Below, one piece after another: positions 20,504-28,684 of a stretch of DNA of 64,000 nucleotides. How positions within the stretch are numbered: position 1 is the first letter of the stretch; every line of letters begins with the position of its first letter. The DNA is from Desulfocurvus sp. Lineage in GTDB: Bacteria; Desulfobacterota; Desulfovibrionia; Desulfovibrionales; Desulfovibrionaceae. The position numbers and the translations under genes were made by a program. The notes beneath the pieces are model-generated. The model did not search any database, was not told the origin of the DNA, and worked only from the letters and a program-made list of their open reading frames with translations. The DNA lies in the NCBI GenBank assembly GCA_020692325.1, contig JAIMKR010000010.1, positions 1-64,000 on the forward strand. The letters are read 5' to 3'.

Positions 20504-21069
20504 GTCCGCCGTTCCGCGCGCTTCCTTCCCGGTGGAACACTCCCATATGCGAGGATTCCCGTCGCATAGTTCCTATTTTATGGGAATATACGCAGTCTCT
20601 CACCTGGACAAAACAGCCATCCTTGCGGAATCATTACATCGCAATGCGTATCAGGCCCTGGCACGATTGTTGATGATGTGAGGGCATGAATGCAAACGGC
20701 CAAACCCCAAACGGCTTTCCCTTCCGCGAAACGCAGCGACGCGCACGCCATGAGCGGCCGACCGAACAAAACGACGGCTTAGGCGTGACCTCGGCGGCGC
20801 GCATCCGCCGCGCGCGGGGCCGGGCTCTTGCGCCCGCGGCGCCGGCAGGCCGGATGGACACGCCGGAGCATGGCGAATGTCCCGGTTTGACCGGGCTCAT
20901 CGAAATGGCGCCCGGTACGCACAAGCCGACTAAATCGCCCATGGGCGCGCCGAAGCGCGACCGGGGCATGCCGCTCGTTGGGGCGGGACCGGATGCGGAG
21001 CATTGCGGTTGGACGCGGAAACGCCAACCCGCCGGCGACGACGGCGGGCGGGCAGCCTGAGGAGCGACG

Positions 21070-21432
21070 ATGTCCACTGCGGAAACCGTGCCCGAGGAAT
21101 GTCAGGGCCTGGATTTCGACAAAACGCTGGCGGGGCTGCCGGACCGATTGGGGGAGATGTTCTTCACCGAGGGGGAGCAGCGGCTCCTCGATCTGGACCG
21201 GGCCATGGCCGGCCACGACGCCAAGGCGGTGATGGACGCAGCCCACTCCCTGGCGGGGCTCACGGGGCTTTTGCACATCCAGGCGCTGCCCGGCTATGCG
21301 CAGGAAATTTACGCGGCGGCCGAACGCCGCGATCTGGAAGCGGCGCGACCCGCCCACGAACGTTTACGGATCGTTTTCAACTGGGCGCTGGAACGCCTGC
21401 GGCCAAACCAAAGGCAAGGCGCGCGGAACTGA
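21070..21432 (+). CDS. Histidine phosphotransfer (Hpt) domain protein
   Basis: AHSLAGLTGLLHI Hpt motif; located directly before response regulator gene. Confidence 0.78.
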   Translation: MSTAETVPEECQGLDFDKTLAGLPDRLGEMFFTEGEQRLLDLDRAMAGHDAKAVMDAAHSLAGLTGLLHIQALPGYAQEIYAAAERRDLEAARPAHERLRIVFNWALERLRPNQRQGARN

Positions 21433-21506
21433 CGTTTGCCTGATTTCCTGGGCTTGGCTATGCTGGAGCGAATTCCCCCACAGGCGACCCCCCAACGAGG
21501 CATATT

Positions 21507-23033
21507 GTGATCAAGGCCTTAATCATAGACGACGACGATTTCTTCGCCCAACTGCTCGCGTCCATGCTCACCGGACCGGACGTCGAGGCCGTGCTCGCCA
21601 GCAGCCTTTCCCAGGCGCGGGAGCAGCTCGACGCCGATGCCTTCGACGTGGTGTTTCTGGACGTGCGCCTGCCCGACGGCAACGGTCTGGACCTCGTTCC
21701 GCGCATCAGGGAGCAGGCGGGCGCGCCGGAACTCATCATCATGACCGGCCTGGGCGATCCCGACGGCGCGGAACTGGCCGTGCGCAACGGCGCGTGGGAC
21801 TACATCCAGAAGACAGGCTCGCCCGAGGGCTTGCAGCTCTCCTTCCGGCGCGCGCTGGAATACCGGCGCAAAAAGCAGTCCGCCCAGCCCGTGGAGCGCC
21901 GGGGCATCGTGGGCGGCAGCCCGCGGCTGACCGAGGTCATCGATCAGATGGCCCGAGCGGCGAGAAGCTCGGCCAACGTGCTCATTCTGGGTGAAACGGG
22001 CACCGGCAAGGAGGTGTTCGCCCGCGCGGTGCACGCCAACAGCCAGCGCAGCCAGAAAAACTACGTGGTGGTGGACTGCGCCTCGCTGCAGGAGGCGCTG
22101 GTGGGCAGCGATCTCTTCGGCCACCGGCGCGGGGCCTTCACCGGCGCGGTGTCGGACAAGGCCGGCGTGCTTCAGCGGGCCGACGGCGGCACACTCTTCC
22201 TCGATGAGATCAGCGAACTTTCCCTGGAGATGCAGAAAAGCTTTCTGCGCCTGCTGGAGACGCGCACCTTCCGCCCTCTGGGCGACACGCGCGAGGTGCG
22301 CCTGGACTTCCGCCTTGTGTGCGCCAGCAACAAGGGCCTGGCCGACATGGTGGAGGCCGGCACCTTCCGCGAGGACCTGTTCTACCGCATCCGCTCCGCC
22401 GTGCTGCAACTGCCCCCCCTGCGCGAGATCAAGGACGATGTGCTCCCCATCGCCCAGCACCACCTGGAGCGCATCTGCCAGGACAGCCGGCTGAGTCAAA
22501 AAACGCTCTCCGGCGAACTCAAGTCCTTCCTGCGCGAGTATTCCTGGCCGGGCAACGTGCGCGAGCTCGTCCACGTGCTGGAGGCCATGGTGGCCTGCGC
22601 GCCGGACGAGGAGATGCTGCTGCCGGCGCATCTGCCCCAGGAGTTGCGCATCCAGCTGTTGCGCGCCCGCGTGGGCAGAACGGGCGGTCTGGCCTGCGCC
22701 CCGGCGCGGCCCGATGCAGCTGTCGCCCCCGACGGTGGTCTGGCCAGCTGGAACGCCTACAAAAAGCGAGAGCAGGAGCGCGTGGAGTGCGCCTATCTGG
22801 ACAATCTGGTCCAAGCCAGCGGCGGCGACCTCAAGCGCGCCATGCACATCTCCGGTCTGAGCCCCTCGCGCCTGTACGGCCTGCTCGGCAAGTACGGGCG
22901 TTCGCTCAGCGGCGGCGTCGCGCGCGGATCCCGCCGGGGCGGCCACGACGGCCATGGGGCCGGTGCCGAAGGGCGCGGCGGGACCGGAACCTCCAGCGAG
23001 ACGCCGCCAGGCGCCGCCACGGAGAAACGATGA
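21507..23033 (+). CDS. Sigma-54-dependent response regulator (NtrC family)
   Basis: REC (ALIIDDDDFF...DVVFLDVRLPDG), AAA+ GETGTGKE and GAFTGA, Fis-like C-terminal HTH. Confidence 0.97.
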   Translation: MIKALIIDDDDFFAQLLASMLTGPDVEAVLASSLSQAREQLDADAFDVVFLDVRLPDGNGLDLVPRIREQAGAPELIIMTGLGDPDGAELAVRNGAWDYIQKTGSPEGLQLSFRRALEYRRKKQSAQPVERRGIVGGSPRLTEVIDQMARAARSSANVLILGETGTGKEVFARAVHANSQRSQKNYVVVDCASLQEALVGSDLFGHRRGAFTGAVSDKAGVLQRADGGTLFLDEISELSLEMQKSFLRLLETRTFRPLGDTREVRLDFRLVCASNKGLADMVEAGTFREDLFYRIRSAVLQLPPLREIKDDVLPIAQHHLERICQDSRLSQKTLSGELKSFLREYSWPGNVRELVHVLEAMVACAPDEEMLLPAHLPQELRIQLLRARVGRTGGLACAPARPDAAVAPDGGLASWNAYKKREQERVECAYLDNLVQASGGDLKRAMHISGLSPSRLYGLLGKYGRSLSGGVARGSRRGGHDGHGAGAEGRGGTGTSSETPPGAATEKR

Positions 23034-23349
23034 TGCGGGCTCGAGCCGCGCGGCGCGGCGAAGCCGGCGACGAAATTTCCCGTCCGACGGAGGGGCATTG
23101 GCTTCCAATCCCCCACCGTCGGCTCCGGGAGAGGCAACGCGCGTGGACAGTCCGGACGACGGAGTGGGGGTTGAGTGGTGGCTCCCTCTCCGTGAATAGG
23201 CCCATCCTCATATCGTCCGGACGTCCAGCGTGCGGGAGCGACTCCCCAGAAACACGCGCGCGCCTCCTCTTTGTCCCCCCCCGGCGGCTCTTGTTGTCCG
23301 CCGGGGGCCGGGATGGGGAGTTTTTTCCCAGCCCGACGCGGAGCGGACG

Positions 23350-25551
23350 GTGAGAAACATCTTTTTCAGCTCCCTGCGCAACAGCCTCATCACCCTGGTG
23401 ACACTGGCCGTTCTGCCCGCGCTGGCGGTTATTCTGCACTCCAGCCTGGAAAACCGCGAGCGCGCCATCGCCGACGCCCGCGGCGACGCCCTGCGCGTGG
23501 CGCAAATCCTGGCCCGCGAGCAGCAACTCATCACCATGCGCGCGGAACAGCTGCTGACCCTGCTGGCGCAAATGCCGCAGGTGCGCGGCATGGACGGACA
23601 TGCCACCACGGCGCTGCTGCGCCGGCTCAAAACGCACAGCTCCGTGTTCATCAACATCATCGCGACCGACGCCAAGGGCCGCGTCTTCGCCTCGGCCCTG
23701 CCCATGCAGCACCCGCAGGAACTCAAAATCGGCTCCAACCTGGAAGATACCCTGGAAAACGGCGAATTCGCCGTGGGCGGACGCGAACTGGGACTGCGCG
23801 GCATCGCGCGCGAGCCGCTCATCCACTTCGCCTACCCCATCGCCGACGGGGACGGCCAGACCATCGGTCTGCTCACCACCGCGCTGCGGCCCGACCGTTA
23901 CGACCAAGTCTTCAACGTCGCCTCGCTGCCGCCAGGTTCGGTGCTCTCCATAGCCGATCGCGACGGCAACCGGCTCTACCGTTACCCCGCGTCCGAATCG
24001 GCCTCCAACGGCCGCAAGCTCGTCATGGAGCTCTGGGACCTCATCAGCGGACCCGTCCCCACGGGCGCGGCCACCGTGACCCAGGCCGACGGAGTGCGAC
24101 GCATCGTGGCCTACGCCCAGCTGCGCCTGCGGCCGGAGGATAAACCCTATCTCTACATCGCCGTGGGCATTCCCGAAAAGCAAGCCCTGCGCGGCGCCAT
24201 CGACACCCTGCGCCGCGACCTGCTGCTGCTGGCCGCCTCGGCCTTGCTGGCCGTACTGGTGGCCTGGGGCGTGGGCGGCATCGTCATCGGCCGGCCGGTG
24301 CAGCGCCTGACGGCCGTGGCGCGCCGACTGGGCGGCGGCGATCTGGACGCGCGCAGCGGCGGACCCGAGGAATTCGGCGAGCTGTCCTTGCTGGCCAAGA
24401 CCCTGGACAACATGGCCGACGCTCTTTCCGAGGACATCACCGCGCGCGAGGCGGCCGAGCACGAGCTGCGCAAAAGCGAGGCGCTGCTGCGCATGATCCT
24501 CGACGGTCTGCCCGTGGGTGTGTGGATGTCCGACCCGGATGGCCGCGTGCTTTACGCCAACCAAGTCAGCCGCGACATATGGGGCGCGGACGAAAACGGC
24601 CTGCCCGTTCTTGGCGCGGGGTTCCTGGCCTGGCGACACGCCACGGAGGAGCCGCTGCCCTACGCCGATTTCGTCCTGCCCAGGGTCATCGCCACGCACA
24701 CCCCCCAGCCGCAGCAGGTGCTGGAGGTGGAGGCTCCCGTCCGACACGGCCGGCTCATCGTCAACTGCTCGGCCATTCCCCTTCTCGCCGAGGAGGGCGG
24801 CCTGCGCGCGGTCATCGTCGTGCTTGAGGACATCACCGAGCGCACCCAGCGCGAGCAGGCGCGGGAAAGCATCGAGCACATGATGCGCCACGACCTGCGC
24901 AGCCCGCTCATTGGCTTCGTGAGCCTGCCGCAGCTGTTGCTCACGCAGCCGAACCTCACGGAGGAGCAACGCGACTGGGTCACCCGGCTGCAAGTCTCCG
25001 CCCAGAACATGCTGCGCATCATCGACGCCTATCTCAAACTCTCGCGCATCGAACGCGGCAGCCTCGCGCTGGAGACCGAGCAAACCGACCTCGTGCGCAC
25101 GGTCCACGCCGTGCGCCAAAGCCTGGAGCCGCTGCCGCAGTGCTCGGGCTGCCACGTGCTCATCACGCTGAACGGCGCGCCGCAGCTGCCTGGCCAGCGC
25201 TTTCCCCTGGACTGCGAGCCGACGCTCGCCGCCACCATGCTCTCCAATCTGCTGAAAAACGCCATGGAGGCCGCGCCCGAGGGGGGCATCATCGGCATCG
25301 ATCTCACCGACCTCGGCGAGACGGCGCGCATCACCATCACAAATCCCGGCGAGGTTCCCCGCGCCATCCGGCCGCGCTTCTTCGAGAAGTACGTCACCAC
25401 CGGCAAGCCCACCGGGACAGGCATGGGCACGTATTCCGCCAAGCGCATCGCCGAATTCCACGGCGGCTCAATCTCCCTCGACGTCTCCATACCCGGCCAG
25501 ACCTCCGTGAGCGTGGTGCTGCCCAAAAATCACGCGAGGCCGGCTCGATGA
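23350..25551 (+). CDS. Membrane sensor histidine kinase (Cache-like, HAMP, PAS, HisKA, HATPase)
   Basis: GTG start MRNIFFSSLRNSLITL; MMRHDLRSPLIGF H-box; TGTGMGTYSAKRIAEFHGG G-box. Confidence 0.93.
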   Translation: MRNIFFSSLRNSLITLVTLAVLPALAVILHSSLENRERAIADARGDALRVAQILAREQQLITMRAEQLLTLLAQMPQVRGMDGHATTALLRRLKTHSSVFINIIATDAKGRVFASALPMQHPQELKIGSNLEDTLENGEFAVGGRELGLRGIAREPLIHFAYPIADGDGQTIGLLTTALRPDRYDQVFNVASLPPGSVLSIADRDGNRLYRYPASESASNGRKLVMELWDLISGPVPTGAATVTQADGVRRIVAYAQLRLRPEDKPYLYIAVGIPEKQALRGAIDTLRRDLLLLAASALLAVLVAWGVGGIVIGRPVQRLTAVARRLGGGDLDARSGGPEEFGELSLLAKTLDNMADALSEDITAREAAEHELRKSEALLRMILDGLPVGVWMSDPDGRVLYANQVSRDIWGADENGLPVLGAGFLAWRHATEEPLPYADFVLPRVIATHTPQPQQVLEVEAPVRHGRLIVNCSAIPLLAEEGGLRAVIVVLEDITERTQREQARESIEHMMRHDLRSPLIGFVSLPQLLLTQPNLTEEQRDWVTRLQVSAQNMLRIIDAYLKLSRIERGSLALETEQTDLVRTVHAVRQSLEPLPQCSGCHVLITLNGAPQLPGQRFPLDCEPTLAATMLSNLLKNAMEAAPEGGIIGIDLTDLGETARITITNPGEVPRAIRPRFFEKYVTTGKPTGTGMGTYSAKRIAEFHGGSISLDVSIPGQTSVSVVLPKNHARPAR

Positions 25552-26978
25552 AGTCGACGACACGCTCCCGGCGCCTGAAGCTCTTGGTGCTGCTGCTGGG
25601 GCTGATGCTCTTCATCCTGTGCAGACCGGCGGACGGCGCGAAGACGTCCAAGGCCTCCGGCGGCTCGACCGCCGCCGCCACAACCGGCAAGACCAAACGC
25701 GCGGCCACGGTCAACAAGCCGCACGCGCGCAAAAAAACACACGCGGCCCAAACGCGCCGCGTCCGCGACGCGAAAACGCGCAAGGCCAAAACGGGAACGA
25801 AGGCCGCGATCAAGACGCGCAGGGCAAAGACCGGGAAATCCGCCAAGGCCGGGGTGGCGGCGACCGGCAAACCCGTCGGCGGCGCGGCCAAAACATCCGT
25901 CCAACCGCTCCATTCCCCCTTCCAAACGAGCAAGGGCGCGACGGGCAAAATGGCCAGGGAATCCGCTCAGACCCGGCCCATCCTCCTCTCCAGCCCCGTC
26001 AGGCGGGACAACGCCTCCAGCCCGTCCCCCGGCGCGCGTTGGGTTGAACCGCGCACGGGCATGGCCTTCCGCTGGATTCCAGCCGGGTGCTTCGTCATGG
26101 GCAGCCCCAAAACCGAGCACGGCCGGGAGCGCGACGAGGGGCCGCAACACAAGGTCTGCCTCTCCGGATTCTGGATGGGCGAAACCGAGGTCACCCAGGG
26201 CCAATGGACCGCCATCATGGGCGGCAACCCCTCGCTCATCAAAAACGGCAACGACCATCCCGTGGACATGATTTCCTGGAAGATGGCGCGCGACTACGCC
26301 CTTGCCCTCGACCAGGGCTCGGAGGACAGCTACCGCCTGCCCACCGAGGCCGAATGGGAGTACGCCTGCCGCGCCGGCACCGACACGGCCTATTTCTTCG
26401 GCGACAAGGCGACCAAGGATCAGGCCACCTTCGACAAGCCCTTCGTGCTGCCGCTGCCGCCCCTCTCGCCCGGCGGAACCCGGCGCAGCCATGCCCGCAA
26501 GCCCGCGCCCGCCAAAATCTGGCCCAACATGCACACCACTGTGGTGGGCAGCTACCCGGCCAACGCCTTCGGCCTGTTCGACATGCACGGCAACCTTTGG
26601 GAATGGTGCGAGGACGTGTACGACGCCGGATTCTACGCCTGCTCCCCGCGCGACAACCCACTGCGCCTTGGCGAGGGCAAGTCGCGCGTCATCCGCGGCG
26701 GCTCCTGGGTCACGCGCGCGGAATCGCTGCGCTCGGCCAACCGGGGCTATGGCTGGCCGGACATGCGGACCGCGTTCTACGGTCTGCGTCTCGTGCGCAT
26801 TGCCAAACCGGAAGCCCCGCAGCCCCCGGCGAACGTCGGGACCCCCACCGCCAACAACACGACCGTCCCCTCCCCCGCGCCGTCCGAGTCGAAAGCCCCC
26901 CCAATCGCCACCGACAAGCCGGCTCCGGCCGCTTCCGGTCCTGACAAGCCGGCCGCCGCGCGCCTGCCCGGCACGTGA
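25548..26978 (+). CDS. Formylglycine-generating enzyme (SUMF1) family protein with Lys/Arg/Ala-rich N-terminal tail
   Basis: FRWIPAGCFVMGSPKTE...VTQGQWTAIMGGNPS...YRLPTEAEWEYACRAGTDT...GLFDMHGNLWEWCED...RVIRGGSW; ATGA overlap with kinase. Confidence 0.93.
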   Translation: MKSTTRSRRLKLLVLLLGLMLFILCRPADGAKTSKASGGSTAAATTGKTKRAATVNKPHARKKTHAAQTRRVRDAKTRKAKTGTKAAIKTRRAKTGKSAKAGVAATGKPVGGAAKTSVQPLHSPFQTSKGATGKMARESAQTRPILLSSPVRRDNASSPSPGARWVEPRTGMAFRWIPAGCFVMGSPKTEHGRERDEGPQHKVCLSGFWMGETEVTQGQWTAIMGGNPSLIKNGNDHPVDMISWKMARDYALALDQGSEDSYRLPTEAEWEYACRAGTDTAYFFGDKATKDQATFDKPFVLPLPPLSPGGTRRSHARKPAPAKIWPNMHTTVVGSYPANAFGLFDMHGNLWEWCEDVYDAGFYACSPRDNPLRLGEGKSRVIRGGSWVTRAESLRSANRGYGWPDMRTAFYGLRLVRIAKPEAPQPPANVGTPTANNTTVPSPAPSESKAPPIATDKPAPAASGPDKPAAARLPGT

Positions 26979-27013
26979 CGCCGCGCGCACACGCCCGCAA
27001 CCAAAGGAACCGG

Positions 27014-28273
27014 ATGAATCCGACGACCATGGAAATCATCGGCGCGGGTCTGTTCGCCCTGGCCATCGTCCACACCTTCGCCACCAAGGCCTTCGAACGC
27101 CTAGCCCGCGCGCGGCCCACACACGCTGGTGTGTGGCATCTGCTCGCCGAGGTGGAGGTGGTCTTCGGATTCTGGGCGCTCGTGCTCGCCGTGTGCATGT
27201 TCGGCGTGGAGGGCAGACAGGCCGCCACCGACTACCTGGACTCCCGCGACCTCACCGAGCCGCTCTTCGTCTTCGCCATCATGGTCATCTCCGGCACGCG
27301 GCCCGTGCTCGGCACCGTCCACGGCGCGATCCTGCGTCTCAGCGGCATCCTGCCCCTGCCCGGCAGCCTCGCCTTCTACTTCGCCACCCTCGCCATCGTC
27401 CCGCTTCTCGGCTCCCTCATCACCGAACCCGCCGCCATGACCCTCGCCGCCATGCTGCTTTCCGACGGCGTGTTCTCCCGCAACGCATCGCCAAAGCTCA
27501 TGTACGTCACCCTCGGCGCGCTCTTCGTCAACGTCTCCATCGGCGGCACGCTCACGCCCTTCGCCGCCCCCCCCGTGCTCATGGTGGCCGACAAGTGGGG
27601 TTGGGACCTTGGCTTCATGCTCACCAACTTCGGTCTCAAGGCCGCTCTCGCCGTGACCATCAACGCCGCCGCCGCCACCCTCCTCTTCCACCGCGAGCTC
27701 GCCGCCATGCCCCTGGCCGAATCGGCCGACTCCCGTCCGCCCGTGCCGCCAACCCTCGCCCTCGTCAACTTCGCCTTCCTCGCCGGCGTCGTCGTCTTCT
27801 CCCACCATCCAATCATCTTCATGGGTTTGCTGCTTTTCTTCCTCGGCGTCGCCCAGGCCTACAAGCGTCATCAGGACCGGCTCATCCTGCACGAGGGGCT
27901 CCTCGTCGCCTTTTTCCTCGCCGGGCTCGTGGTGCTCGGTGGAATGCAGCAATGGTGGATTGAACCGTTGCTGCTCGGCATGAGCGAGCGCGCCGTCTTC
28001 TTCGGCGCGGCGGGCCTCACAGCCTTCACCGACAACGCGGCCCTCACCTACCTGGGCTCGCTCGTCCCCACCCTGTCCGACGGCTTCAAGTATGCCCTCG
28101 TCGCCGGAGCCGTCACCGGCGGCGGACTCACCATCATCGCCAACGCACCCAACCCCGCCGGGGCGTCCATCCTGCGCGAACACTTCGAGGACGAAGCCAT
28201 CAACCCCCTCTGGCTCCTCGCCGCCGCCCTGCCGCCCACCTGCGTCGCAGCTCTGGCGTTCCTGTTCTTGTAG
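27014..28273 (+). CDS. Putative Na+/H+ antiporter-like membrane protein
   Basis: Polytopic; GSLITEPAAMTLAAMLL, ISIGGTLTPFAAPPVLMVADKWGWD-like segment, TDNAALTYLGSL, IIANAPNPAG. Confidence 0.82.
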   Translation: MNPTTMEIIGAGLFALAIVHTFATKAFERLARARPTHAGVWHLLAEVEVVFGFWALVLAVCMFGVEGRQAATDYLDSRDLTEPLFVFAIMVISGTRPVLGTVHGAILRLSGILPLPGSLAFYFATLAIVPLLGSLITEPAAMTLAAMLLSDGVFSRNASPKLMYVTLGALFVNVSIGGTLTPFAAPPVLMVADKWGWDLGFMLTNFGLKAALAVTINAAAATLLFHRELAAMPLAESADSRPPVPPTLALVNFAFLAGVVVFSHHPIIFMGLLLFFLGVAQAYKRHQDRLILHEGLLVAFFLAGLVVLGGMQQWWIEPLLLGMSERAVFFGAAGLTAFTDNAALTYLGSLVPTLSDGFKYALVAGAVTGGGLTIIANAPNPAGASILREHFEDEAINPLWLLAAALPPTCVAALAFLFL

Positions 28274-28280
28274 AGAAGCC

Positions 28281-28425
28281 GGGGGCTTCGCCCCCACACC
28301 CCGCTCAGGGGCGCTGCCCCTGAGAACCCCACCAAAGGGCATTCGATCAATGCTGTCGTCGGCCGTAAGATTCGCGGGAGACCGCTCACCTAACGGCCGA
28401 CGCCTTTGGAATCCCATAAAGGGAA
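28281..28425. repeat. Palindromic GC-rich intergenic repeat, copy A (interrupted)
   Basis: GGGGGCTTCGCCCCC-ACACCCCGCTCAGGGGCGCTGCCCCTGAGAACCCCACCAAAGGGCAT ... GCCTTTGGAATCCC; matches copy B. Confidence 0.75.
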
Positions 28426-28684
28426 GCCCCAGCGCTCAGTGATGCGGGGGGCAAGGGACACGCGCCCCCCCCAAAGGGGACCCTGGCCGCCGGGACATAA
28501 TATAGATGACGGCTCGGCGACGAGGGGCGAAACCTTGCGCCAAACGCAAACGAACACGGACGAATCACGCAAGTCCTGGGAAAGGCAAATGCGGCCTGCA
28601 CATTCATAGGCAGCTATACAACACCAATTTTTTGGCCTAGCATTGATTGAAACGCTGCACAAAAAAACAGATTAGGAAATAAAA

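Noticed and set aside
20686-21060. 124-aa plus-strand ORF in the intergenic region before the Hpt gene
   Set aside because: Low-complexity, Arg/Pro/Gly-rich, no RBS or family resemblance.
22906-25461. 851-aa minus-strand ORF (and similar long antisense ORFs at 43354-46023, 59628-62063, 46714-48558, 1324-2769)
   Set aside because: They mirror strongly supported plus-strand genes, show GC-rich antisense composition (H/G/A/V-rich) and no family motifs; typical of high-GC DNA.
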